From Stigonema ocellatum SAG 48.90 = DSM 106950 (GTDB lineage Bacteria; Cyanobacteriota; Cyanobacteriia; Cyanobacteriales; Nostocaceae): DNA of 54,164 nt. The stretch is taken from contig JADQBA010000057.1 of the NCBI GenBank assembly GCA_016903675.1, positions 1 through 54,164 on the forward strand. Direction: 5' to 3'. Each line of letters opens with the position of its first letter. The stretch's first letter is position 1. The notes beneath the pieces were generated by a model. It saw only the letters and a list, made by a program, of their open reading frames with translations, ran no database searches and was not told the DNA's origin. Shown piece by piece: positions 8,846 to 16,704 of the stretch. The position numbers and the translations under genes are program-made.

Positions 8846-10003
8846 TTGAATGATACTTCTGTAAAAGTTACTCCTGGACAATTACTTACCCCTTCACAAA
8901 CAACAGGCTTAGAGATAGTGTCCTTTTTACACAAGGGACGGGATGTTGTTTTAGCAATTGATATGACGGAAAGCGTCGGACTCAATGATGAGGGTCGTAT
9001 CCGCTTACATCAGATAGTAGCAGATAGCCTCAAATCAGGAGATTTAGTTTACGTTGTTCCTTTTGCCAAAGATGTAGTTTTAGGGGAAGTGGCACTGGGT
9101 GTAAATCCATTGGGAACACCTATCATATTTACCAGTAAAAGTCAACAAAATATTGACAAAATCTTACAAAAGATAGCTTTTACATCTGATCCAAGCCGCT
9201 ACGGTACAGATATTCAAAGAGCCGAGTTAAGTATTTATCAAGCTATTGCTCAGATCAACCAAAATCGGCTCCTAAAAAATCAACCAATCAAGCCCCAGTC
9301 AATTATTTGGATTACTGATGCACCCTTATTTACTCAATCAGGAATTACTTCAAAAGTATGGATAGAAACTCCTGCTGATAGTCCTTTTCGCATCGCAAAC
9401 TCTCCAGAAAGTCAACAGCGACAGGCTTGGATTCAAGCTTTGCCATTGCATAGGCGATCGCTACCAATTAAAACCAACAACAACCAAGTATATAACCTCA
9501 CTGTAGTTGATGTAGCGCCTACAGCCCAGGAATTTTGTACCCCAGCACCCGGCGGTCAACAAACCTGTTTAGTCAATCCTTATTTAATTAAGCAGTTATG
9601 GTTACCTGGATTAATTTCCCTGTTCATATTCGTAGCTTTTGTTTTTGGTTTCATCAAATTCTTTCACATACAAAAAAAGTGGGAATTGATAGTGGACTTT
9701 GAAGCAGAAGATAGTGAAGAAGACCAAAGATGCAGATTACCAAATAATAAACGAATTGCCATTGGTCATGGTGAACATGATGCTAGTTGTGTAGATTCTA
9801 TTAACTGTCTAGGAGCAGAAGTCAGAGCCTACCTAGAACGAAAAGGAGAGAAAATTTACTTAGTACCTACCAATTCAGCACCCATTTATTATAACGGTCG
9901 AATAATTACGTCTCGCACTGCTATAGCTAATTCTCGGTTTAGGATCAATTGTCCAGATCCTCGCAACCGCGAATACGAAATAGCTATTCAAGTCAAAAAA
10001 TAG
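8846..10003 (+). CDS. vWA-domain transmembrane protein of the tubulin/ZorAB-like operon
   Basis: 385 residues from a TTG; an in-frame stop lies nine bases upstream, so no longer start exists. A von Willebrand A domain fills about residues 30-215. Its MIDAS is DMTES (39-43, a DxTxS form of DxSxS), with a Thr in YGTD (about 122) and an Asp in WITDAP (about 150). One membrane helix follows (about 252-272, LISLFIFVAFVFGF). The 110-residue C-terminal domain (RIAIGHGEHDASC to EYEIAIQV) is beta-rich and faintly FHA-like, though I do not see a definite FHA signature. The protein probably binds metal and partners across or along the membrane. The tubulin-like gene starts 18 bases downstream, so the two are co-transcribed. 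It may anchor or scaffold the tubulin-like protein; no catalytic role is visible. Confidence 0.85.
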   Translation: MNDTSVKVTPGQLLTPSQTTGLEIVSFLHKGRDVVLAIDMTESVGLNDEGRIRLHQIVADSLKSGDLVYVVPFAKDVVLGEVALGVNPLGTPIIFTSKSQQNIDKILQKIAFTSDPSRYGTDIQRAELSIYQAIAQINQNRLLKNQPIKPQSIIWITDAPLFTQSGITSKVWIETPADSPFRIANSPESQQRQAWIQALPLHRRSLPIKTNNNQVYNLTVVDVAPTAQEFCTPAPGGQQTCLVNPYLIKQLWLPGLISLFIFVAFVFGFIKFFHIQKKWELIVDFEAEDSEEDQRCRLPNNKRIAIGHGEHDASCVDSINCLGAEVRAYLERKGEKIYLVPTNSAPIYYNGRIITSRTAIANSRFRINCPDPRNREYEIAIQVKK

Positions 10004-10021
10004 CATTTAAGGAATTATATT

Positions 10022-13000
10022 ATGACTAACACCACTGGAAATGAACTTCAATATCGCGGAATTAATCGCACAATTTGTATAGGATTAGGCGGTACAGGTC
10101 GAGATGTTTTAATGCGAATTCGGCGGTTAATTGTAGATAGTCACGATAATTTAACCCAACTACCAATTGTTAGTTTCGTCCACATAGACACAGATAAAGC
10201 AGCAACGCAAGTCGCTGGTATTCGGACAGGGAGTACCTATCATGGTGTTGACCTCAGTTTTCGGGAAGCAGAAAAAGTCTGCGCTACAATGTCCTCTCCT
10301 GAAGTTACCATGTTCGTGCAAGGATTAGAGCGACGTTCAGCTTATGAACGCCACGGTCCCTACGACCATATTGGTATTTGGTTTCCCCCACAATTACTGC
10401 GAAATATTAAAGCAGTGGAAGAAGGTGCAAAAGGCATTAGACCTGTAGGAAGACTGGCTTTTTTCCATAATTACCAAAAAATTAAAACAGCAGTTGAAAG
10501 TGCAGAAAAGCGCACACGAGGACATGAACAACTATTGCTGAAATCTGGTTTAAGAGTTGAACCTGGACTAAATATTTTTGTCGTGGGTTCTCTTTGTGGT
10601 GGTACGGGAAGCGGGATGTTTTTAGATGTTGCTTATAGTCTCAGGCATCTTTATGGCGGTCAAGGTGCTCAAATTGTTGGCTATTTAGTTATCAGTCCAG
10701 AATTGTATGGTAACACCCCGAATATGAGTGCTAATACTTACGCTGCTCTCAAAGAATTAAATTATTACAGCACTCCCGGCACAAAATTTGAAGCCTGTTA
10801 TGATATTCAAAACTTGGTGTATATACAGGAACAGCGACCGCCTTTTGACTACACCTATTTGGTTTCTAGTCAGACAGGAGGTGAATACGAAATACTGGCA
10901 CAAGGTAAGCTGTGTAACGTTATTGCACATAAGATTGCTTTGGACTTTTCTGGTGAATTAGCACCAGTGGTTAAAGGTAACAGGGACAATTTTCTGCAAC
11001 ACATGATTCAGTGGGATAAGCACCCCCGTCCCAATGGACAGCGCTATTTAACATTTGGACTAGCGGCGATTTATTTCCCCCGTGATACCATTGTCCAAAT
11101 TGCCTTAAATCGCGTTAGTTTGGGTCTGGTAACATTCTGGTTAAATGGGCAAGGTCAAAGTCCCGACCCTTCTAGTTTACTTGAAAAATTCTTAATTCAG
11201 TATCGTTGGCACAGCGACCTAGCGAAAAAAGAGGGTTTAACTACTAGACTAGCCGAGGCTGTACAAGACTCGAATAAGAATTTTGTTAATACAATCAACG
11301 CTTGGAGAAATAAATTAGATAGGTCAATTTCTGAATGTAAAAATCGCGACGATCGCAACGCAATCTGCCAACAGTTGCCACGGGAGTTTCGAGAGCAATT
11401 CCGTAAAACCCAACCAGGCGAAACTGAAAGTAGCAGAGGCATTTGGCTGACAAGACTGCAACAGATTTGTCCAAACATCACCAAAGAACTCCAGACAAAT
11501 ATTGACGATTTTATCACGCGGTTACTCACTCCCAGCGAACCTAATTTCGCGATTAAAAGTACCCGTGATTGGCTAGATGCTTTGGAACATGAACTGCATA
11601 ACTATCAACGCAACCTCCAAGAGGAAATTGCCAATTTTGGTGGAATGCGCCCCTTGGAAGATTTAGATAAAAAATGGCGGGATGCTGAACAAATAATTCA
11701 GGACATTGAACAGAAAGCTAGTATTCCCTTTGTTGGCAATAAGAATAGCCCAGTACAAACCGAAGCAAAAAAGGTGCTACGGGAAGTTTATGACCTGATC
11801 AAACATAACTTTCAGTTGGCAGTTTTGCAGGAGGCGATACAAATTGTCGATGCTTTACAAAAGCACGTTCAAGGGAGATCGACTCAAGTCGCTGCTTTTA
11901 GTGCAAGCGTAGAGAATTTGAAAAGCGCTTATGAGAAGCAGGAAAAAGACCTCAAACAACTTAATTTTGATGAGATGAGTGGTGAGGCAATCATTAATAA
12001 TGAAGATATTGACCGCTGTTACCAAACTATCTTACCACTCGATGACTTTCGCCGCCAGTTGGTGCTAGTCAGTTCCGAAATTACAGAACCAACTGGACGA
12101 GGACAGTCTTTGGTAAGTTTTATAGACCGAGAACTTACCACGTCACACCAGCTGCAAAAAGAAATTGATCTCAAAGTTGACAGCTTATTTGCTTCTCGCG
12201 GTATGAATATTGTCAATTCTGTGATCAAGCGCTTCATGCAAAACTATTCCCTGACAGCGCGTTCAACTCGCTTGGCACAAATCTTACAAGAAGCTGAACC
12301 CCTGCTGCGTCTTAATTTGGGTGATCCTTACTTCTGCGATGACCAGGGTAAAAGTAGTAAATTAATAGGTTTTAAGGACACTGATGAGTTAGAAGTACAA
12401 CAATTTAAAGCTTTGCTGGGTCAGGACTTGGGAATTTCCTCAAATGTCCTCAGACAAACTCAAGCTGACGACGAAATTTTAATCGTGAATGAGTACGCTG
12501 GGTTTCCCCTCAGACTCATTGGTAATCTAGAAAAGATGAGAAACCCCTACATCCGAGAACAGAATTCTCCTACATCTTTTCTCCACAACGACTATCGTAC
12601 TTCTTTTCCTGACCTCATCCCTCCTGATGCAAGAACAATAGAGAATTTGGAAGATGTTTTCTATCCTTGTGTAGCGTTTGGGTTGCTAGAGAAAAACTGG
12701 GAAAATCATAAGTTGGAATTTCAATATTATGATGCATTGCAAGGCAGTTATGACACAGCTTGTCTTAGTCTAGAGTGGAGTCAAGCTTTGGAGGAACTTG
12801 CCAACAAGCGTGGTATGACTGAAACTTTGAAGCAACTTTTAGATGATGCGATCGCCAAAATCGCAAGCCAACCCGAACTTTGGCAAAATTACTACTTACC
12901 CAAACTGCGACAATTTGTCGAACATGTTAAAAACTTACCAGAAGACAGTCCCAATCATCCCCACAAACTAGCAGTATACCTACCTCCTGGGAACAACGAC

Positions 13001-13276
13001 CCCATAGCAAAAGAGGGAATTATCAATCGCTTTTGGAGAAAGATGGATGCGCAATTTGCAACTTCTCAACAGCGAATTCCGCCATCGACCCATACACGAA
13101 ATCAGCAAGCTGTTCCTGGGGAGATAGTTATAGTTTCTCACGTAGATTCTCATGGCACCTTAGAAAAACGTCGCTTAGAATTTGAGCGGCTACAACAGAA
13201 TTTGGCTGTTGGCGTTATAACTCAAGACGAGTACGAATATCTCCGCAGGGAAATCTTGAATAAATACCCCTTGTAA
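10022..13276 (+). CDS. Tubulin/FtsZ-superfamily (Tubulin_2-like) GTPase
   Basis: 1084 residues. The N-terminal GTPase core (about 15-330) has a first glycine loop IGLGGTGRDVL (20-30), then a VHIDTDKAA strand (53-61) and the tubulin signature CGGTGSG (192-198). The latter is the motif that binds the nucleotide phosphates in tubulin and FtsZ. This layout matches the large bacterial 'tubulin-like' family rather than FtsZ or TubZ, both under 500 residues. About 700 helical residues follow (coiled-coil-rich between 520 and 760). A SHOCT-like tail ends the protein (LAVGVITQDEYEYLRREIL, about 1061-1079). No membrane segment. It lies between a vWA membrane protein and a ZorAB-like pair, so a nucleotide-dependent cytoskeletal or switch role in that membrane complex is likely. 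A repeat element abuts its stop codon. Confidence 0.88.
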   Translation: MTNTTGNELQYRGINRTICIGLGGTGRDVLMRIRRLIVDSHDNLTQLPIVSFVHIDTDKAATQVAGIRTGSTYHGVDLSFREAEKVCATMSSPEVTMFVQGLERRSAYERHGPYDHIGIWFPPQLLRNIKAVEEGAKGIRPVGRLAFFHNYQKIKTAVESAEKRTRGHEQLLLKSGLRVEPGLNIFVVGSLCGGTGSGMFLDVAYSLRHLYGGQGAQIVGYLVISPELYGNTPNMSANTYAALKELNYYSTPGTKFEACYDIQNLVYIQEQRPPFDYTYLVSSQTGGEYEILAQGKLCNVIAHKIALDFSGELAPVVKGNRDNFLQHMIQWDKHPRPNGQRYLTFGLAAIYFPRDTIVQIALNRVSLGLVTFWLNGQGQSPDPSSLLEKFLIQYRWHSDLAKKEGLTTRLAEAVQDSNKNFVNTINAWRNKLDRSISECKNRDDRNAICQQLPREFREQFRKTQPGETESSRGIWLTRLQQICPNITKELQTNIDDFITRLLTPSEPNFAIKSTRDWLDALEHELHNYQRNLQEEIANFGGMRPLEDLDKKWRDAEQIIQDIEQKASIPFVGNKNSPVQTEAKKVLREVYDLIKHNFQLAVLQEAIQIVDALQKHVQGRSTQVAAFSASVENLKSAYEKQEKDLKQLNFDEMSGEAIINNEDIDRCYQTILPLDDFRRQLVLVSSEITEPTGRGQSLVSFIDRELTTSHQLQKEIDLKVDSLFASRGMNIVNSVIKRFMQNYSLTARSTRLAQILQEAEPLLRLNLGDPYFCDDQGKSSKLIGFKDTDELEVQQFKALLGQDLGISSNVLRQTQADDEILIVNEYAGFPLRLIGNLEKMRNPYIREQNSPTSFLHNDYRTSFPDLIPPDARTIENLEDVFYPCVAFGLLEKNWENHKLEFQYYDALQGSYDTACLSLEWSQALEELANKRGMTETLKQLLDDAIAKIASQPELWQNYYLPKLRQFVEHVKNLPEDSPNHPHKLAVYLPPGNNDPIAKEGIINRFWRKMDAQFATSQQRIPPSTHTRNQQAVPGEIVIVSHVDSHGTLEKRRLEFERLQQNLAVGVITQDEYEYLRREILNKYPL

Positions 13277-13278
13277 TC

Positions 13279-13369
13279 CAATACAGTTCAGTTAAGAACC
13301 AGCCCAGAAACCCGGTTTCTTCAAGAAACCGGGTTTCTAACCCCTCAGCACTTACCCTGAACTGTATTG
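13279..13369. mobile_element. 91-bp MITE inserted at the tubulin-like gene's stop, perfect 10-bp target duplication
   Basis: Inverted ends CAATACAGTTCAG (13279-13291) and CTGAACTGTATTG (13357-13369) enclose two facing GAAACCCGG arms. The flanks CCTTGTAATC at 13269-13278 and 13370-13379 are identical. The left copy contains the last Leu codon and TAA stop of the tubulin-like gene, so the coding sequence was preserved by the duplication. Without the insert the gap to the next gene would be about 66 bases. Confidence 0.85.
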
Positions 13370-13443
13370 CCTTGTAATCAGATTTGTAGGTATGGCTAAA
13401 GCTTACCTAATTTCACATATATTCTCAAATCACCATTGTTCTA

Positions 13444-15081
13444 ATGCCACCAGTACCTGTATACTTAATTGTCCTAACTTTTGTATTAGTCGTTATACCA
13501 TCTGTAGCCGCTATTTTTTTACGCTTGGCTCTTTATCAACATCTGGTATTTTTGCAAGAACGGGTAAGAAGGTTAATTAAAAAGCAGCCCAGTGGACAAA
13601 AGCCTAGGATTGTAGAAGAATTAGAAAAAAGATTTGAAGAGGCTTGTAAAAGTTTAGAGCAGGTAAACACAGCAGCATTAATAGACCAAGTTTACAGTTT
13701 AGAAAAGATATGGTTATTTTCCAATGACCAAATTGATTATTTTTGCCGCATTTTACCTAACTTACTGCTAGCCTTTGGCTTACTAGGTACTTTTTCCGGT
13801 ATCACACTTAATTTATCAGTACTCAGTCAAACAATCAATCAAAGTACTACTAGCAATGTTAGCAGTTTAGTGGCTGAATTAGAGAAACCACTACAAGGCA
13901 TGAGTATTGCCTTCGTCGCTAGTTTGACTGGATTATTATTTAGCGCTTTTTTAACAGTAGTCAACTTTTTTGTCAATACTAGTTTAACAAAGTACAGACT
14001 TATAAGTTCTCTAGAAGATTATCTAGATAATGTTTATCAGACGGAAGTAAAGGGTGATGCTCGTCTTGATAGAATAGTTAATAGAATGGTATGCCAGCAA
14101 GATGAATTTTTAACTAGATTTGGTGATACTGTGCGGGATGTGGTGGAGAAATCTCTAGGTGATGTAGCGAGACAAATTGCTCAAGGAAATAAAGAAGCTG
14201 CTGATTTAGCTAAGCAAGTTTACGAGAGATTTTTTGAAGCGGCTGGTACTATATCCAATGCTGCTACTGAATTTGAGAATGCGATCGCAGAACTAAAGAC
14301 AACATCTAAGATATTTATACAAGCAGGTGAAACATTTGAGAGAAGTCAGTTTCCTCAAAAATTATCAGCAGCTACGGCAGATTTAGCTAGCACACAAGAG
14401 AAATTCTCCCAGTCTGCTGCTAGTTTAGCCGAGACAGGACAATTTATCGCAACCGCAGTGAGTGAAGTTCAGCGTTGCAGTCAAGAATTAATTAAATTGG
14501 GAGAAGAAATAAAGAATGTTAATCAAACATCTGTGCAAGCATTAGAGTTGCATCAATATAACAACCACTCTTTTGGAGAGATGATTCCCCAACTTAAGGA
14601 AGGTGCTACCAGTTTTAGAAAAGCGGTTACAAGGCTAGATCAATTAGAGACAAGAATTGTGAATAAAGCCGATAGCTTTAACGGGGTAGAAGTTGCTCTA
14701 ACACAGTTGTTGGAAAATGTGAAAAGCTTTACGGAACAGGTGACGTTGGCAATAGAATCTTTAGGCGATCGCTCTTTATCAAACATAACTGACAAAATTG
14801 GCAATAACACTGGAATTGCTAATTTTGAAGGATATACAAATCAGTTAAACAATATAATTAACATATTAAAGTTAGATTTAATGGGTTTACTTAGAGAAAA
14901 CAATGTAACATTAACGGGAGAATACAAAAACGTAGGCGATAACTTATTAGCAGGTATTAAACAAGAAACTGAAATGAGCGTCAAAGGTACTCAATTTTTA
15001 GGAGGTAAAATTCAACAATGTAGTAATGAAATCGCTGAAATTAAGCAGGAGATTTATCAAATGAGAGGCGCGAGCAAATGA
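13444..15081 (+). CDS. ZorA-like (MotA/TolQ/ExbB superfamily) motor subunit with long coiled-coil tail
   Basis: 545 residues. Membrane segments lie at about 5-27, 104-125 (LLLAFGLLGTFSGITL, with the GLLGT block of ExbB/TolQ/MotA proteins) and 151-177 (GMSIAFVASLTGLLFSAFL). The rest, about 185-545, is a long cytoplasmic helical, largely coiled-coil tail (VRDVVEKSLGDVARQI, FSQSAASLAETGQ). A short membrane core with a long tail is the arrangement of ZorA in Zorya phage-defence systems. TolQ and ExbB lack such a tail. It should form the ion-channel ring around the dimer encoded by the next gene, whose start overlaps this stop (ATGATGA). No start with a strong ribosome site is visible. A fragment of a second copy lies at 16585-16703. 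Confidence 0.85.
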   Translation: MPPVPVYLIVLTFVLVVIPSVAAIFLRLALYQHLVFLQERVRRLIKKQPSGQKPRIVEELEKRFEEACKSLEQVNTAALIDQVYSLEKIWLFSNDQIDYFCRILPNLLLAFGLLGTFSGITLNLSVLSQTINQSTTSNVSSLVAELEKPLQGMSIAFVASLTGLLFSAFLTVVNFFVNTSLTKYRLISSLEDYLDNVYQTEVKGDARLDRIVNRMVCQQDEFLTRFGDTVRDVVEKSLGDVARQIAQGNKEAADLAKQVYERFFEAAGTISNAATEFENAIAELKTTSKIFIQAGETFERSQFPQKLSAATADLASTQEKFSQSAASLAETGQFIATAVSEVQRCSQELIKLGEEIKNVNQTSVQALELHQYNNHSFGEMIPQLKEGATSFRKAVTRLDQLETRIVNKADSFNGVEVALTQLLENVKSFTEQVTLAIESLGDRSLSNITDKIGNNTGIANFEGYTNQLNNIINILKLDLMGLLRENNVTLTGEYKNVGDNLLAGIKQETEMSVKGTQFLGGKIQQCSNEIAEIKQEIYQMRGASK

Positions 15082-15842
15082 TGAATCGTCGCTCTCGGCA
15101 TACTGATTCCCATGAAGACCTAAACATTTGGTCTGCTTTCACGGATTTAATGTCCAATGCCTTCATGATACTTCTGTTATTTTTGTTCATAGTGATAGTA
15201 AAATCTGCCATTTCACAAAAAAACTTGCAGCAACCGCTAAGTAATATTGAAGATTTACAAGTCAAGGCAAATAAGACTAATGAACTAGAACAGCAGGTTA
15301 CTTTTTTACAACGAAAACTAAAATCAGTCAAGCAATTAACAGACACACCGCCAATTATTTTGATTAAAGATGAAGGTGCTTACCGCTTTGCTTCCGGCAG
15401 TGCTGAACTACCACAGCCAATGTACCGCTATATTTGGACGAAAATAGTTCCAGAAATAGAACGCCATACAAAAAAATATAACATAAATACCGTAGAAATT
15501 ATTGGTCATACGGATGGTCAGGTTAATGGTAGTGGAATGAGCAATCTAGACCAGAATTTAGAAAACATAGCTAGTGGTAATCTTCCAGTCCAAAATCTAA
15601 AAGCAGGCTCTAATGCTGACTTGGGATTGATGCGATCGCTAGCATTAGTGAGAGTGCTGCGTTACATCCAAACAAAAGAAGGTAGACTACAAGGACTGAA
15701 ATTTCGCGCCTATTCTGCTGCACAGCTCATATTACCTAATGGCGAGTTTGCATCACCACTCATCCCTCGCCAAGAAGATTCCACACGACGACGCATTGAA
15801 ATCCGCTTCACCCGTTTAGGTGAAGTGACAGAAGTCAAGTGA
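15078..15842 (+). CDS. ZorB-like (MotB/OmpA-type) stator protein
   Basis: 254 residues. One N-terminal membrane helix (about 21-43, FTDLMSNAFMILLLFLF) carries Asp23 at the place of the ion-binding Asp of MotB and ZorB. A short coiled linker (about 55-88) is followed by an OmpA/MotB-like peptidoglycan-binding domain: FASGSAEL (104-111), EIIGHTDG (140-147), LALVRVLRYI and RRRIEIRF near the C-terminus. It overlaps the upstream zorA-like gene by four bases, the usual sign of a stator pair. Together they should make an ion-driven rotary or force-transmitting unit fixed to the cell wall. No ZorC, ZorD or ZorE gene follows; the tubulin-like and vWA genes upstream take that place in the operon. Confidence 0.86.
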   Translation: MMNRRSRHTDSHEDLNIWSAFTDLMSNAFMILLLFLFIVIVKSAISQKNLQQPLSNIEDLQVKANKTNELEQQVTFLQRKLKSVKQLTDTPPIILIKDEGAYRFASGSAELPQPMYRYIWTKIVPEIERHTKKYNINTVEIIGHTDGQVNGSGMSNLDQNLENIASGNLPVQNLKAGSNADLGLMRSLALVRVLRYIQTKEGRLQGLKFRAYSAAQLILPNGEFASPLIPRQEDSTRRRIEIRFTRLGEVTEVK

Positions 15843-15906
15843 GTAATGTTGCACACCCCCTACTACGAGCACAAGTGCCATCTGCTTTCTTCAACCAATC
15901 GCACGA

Positions 15907-16320
15907 TTACGCAACAGCTAATGACTTATCCTCTTCCCAAATCAGCAATGCATCAAGTTTTCCCGATTCTGTAAATGTTCTTGCAGCAAGCAGACAGTGT
16001 AATAAATCCACACATTGATTTGCTGGATAATTTCCCTTCTGACCACCAACAACTAATGTTTCTATTTGCTCAGATTTAGGAGAGTCAATTAAGATGTAAA
16101 AATTCAAATTATCAAAAGTAGCCGTTACAATATATTTCTTTGCCCCACCCCCAATACTCATATAAGTATCTTCATTAGCACCTAATGTCACTAAACTTTT
16201 GCTTTCACCATTTAATTCACGAATGGCTGTTTCTATTTGGCTCCAGTTTGGGTTTTCAATCAAATCACCTTCATTTTTATTTCCCATCCATTTTTCGGTT
16301 GTCATGTCTAAGACAAACAT
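15907..16320 (-). CDS. Imm1-family immunity protein
   Basis: 137 residues, cytoplasmic, no signal. The MSIGGGAKKYIVTATFD stretch, the IETLVVGGQKGNYPANQCVD block and the closing ALLIWEED fit the Imm1 immunity family of polymorphic toxin systems, whose members bind and neutralise C-terminal toxin domains of secreted proteins. It begins two bases after the end of a short toxin-like tail (16323-16442) on the same strand, which is the expected toxin-then-immunity order, but the toxin body is gone. It therefore looks like an orphan immunity gene left next to the ZorAB-like operon and convergent with it. Confidence 0.75.
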   Translation of the reverse strand: MFVLDMTTEKWMGNKNEGDLIENPNWSQIETAIRELNGESKSLVTLGANEDTYMSIGGGAKKYIVTATFDNLNFYILIDSPKSEQIETLVVGGQKGNYPANQCVDLLHCLLAARTFTESGKLDALLIWEEDKSLAVA

Positions 16321-16322
16321 TA

Positions 16323-16442
16323 CTATCTCCTTGTTTTTGGTGGTTTTACTATTATTGTTTTACTTCCACTTGGAGCAATAATTTCTAATTCCTCTATGCC
16401 TAACTGCCAAGCCATAGAATTTACTCCACCTCTTAATCCGCA
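16323..16442 (-). pseudogene. C-terminal remnant of a polymorphic toxin
   Basis: About 39 residues remain, from CGLRGGVNSMAWQLGI to a stop two bases before the Imm1 gene. A Cys followed by a helix ending LGIEELEI and a PSG turn could be the last part of a deaminase-fold toxin, a common partner of Imm1, but the piece is too short to assign. In the same frame the sequence upstream (16443-16535) is hairpin repeat DNA rather than toxin, so the gene was cut here. Confidence 0.5.
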
Positions 16443-16459
16443 CGCGGCGCCCATATCCG

Positions 16460-16510
16460 CATGGGACTTAAAGTCCCATGCTAATAGCATAAGTCCTCTT
16501 TTAGAGGACT
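16460..16510. repeat. Twin hairpin repeat at the toxin break
   Basis: Two palindromes: 16460-16480 (CATGGGACTT/AAGTCCCATG) and 16492-16510 (AGTCCTCTT/AAGAGGACT). They replace the body of the toxin gene and mark the deletion or insertion boundary. Confidence 0.55.
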
Positions 16511-16584
16511 GAATGAGTTTTGAAATTACTGTCAATTTTATGACTCCTTATTTGGGCTATTTGTGCCTTCTACTTAGAGAAGAA

Positions 16585-16703
16585 AAGTCAGTTTCCTCAA
16601 AAATTATCAGCAGCTACGGCAGATTTAGCTAGCACATGAAATGAGCGTCAAAGGTACTCAATTTTTAGGAGGAAAAATTCAACAATGTAGTAATGAAATC
16701 GCT
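16585..16703 (+). pseudogene. Deleted partial copy of the zorA-like gene
   Basis: 16585-16636 repeats 14343-14394 of the zorA-like gene, and 16637-16703 repeats 14970-15036, by eye with a single mismatch (GGAGGA for GGAGGT). The two pieces are fused, so 575 bases of the source are missing. The copy sits between the toxin remnant and the stop of the fdhF-like gene. It shows that part of the operon was once duplicated in tandem and then collapsed. Confidence 0.85.
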
Positions 16704-16704
16704 T

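Noticed and set aside
10022..13276. FtsZ or plasmid TubZ
   Set aside because: The protein is over twice as long, has a first GLGGTG loop and different spacing to GGTGSG, and carries a long helical and SHOCT-like C-terminus.
13444..15842. Flagellar MotAB or ExbBD/TolQR pair
   Set aside because: The first protein has a 350-residue coiled tail after the membrane core, which MotA, ExbB and TolQ lack; the second has a full OmpA-like domain, unlike ExbD/TolR; and there are no flagellar, TonB or Tol genes nearby.
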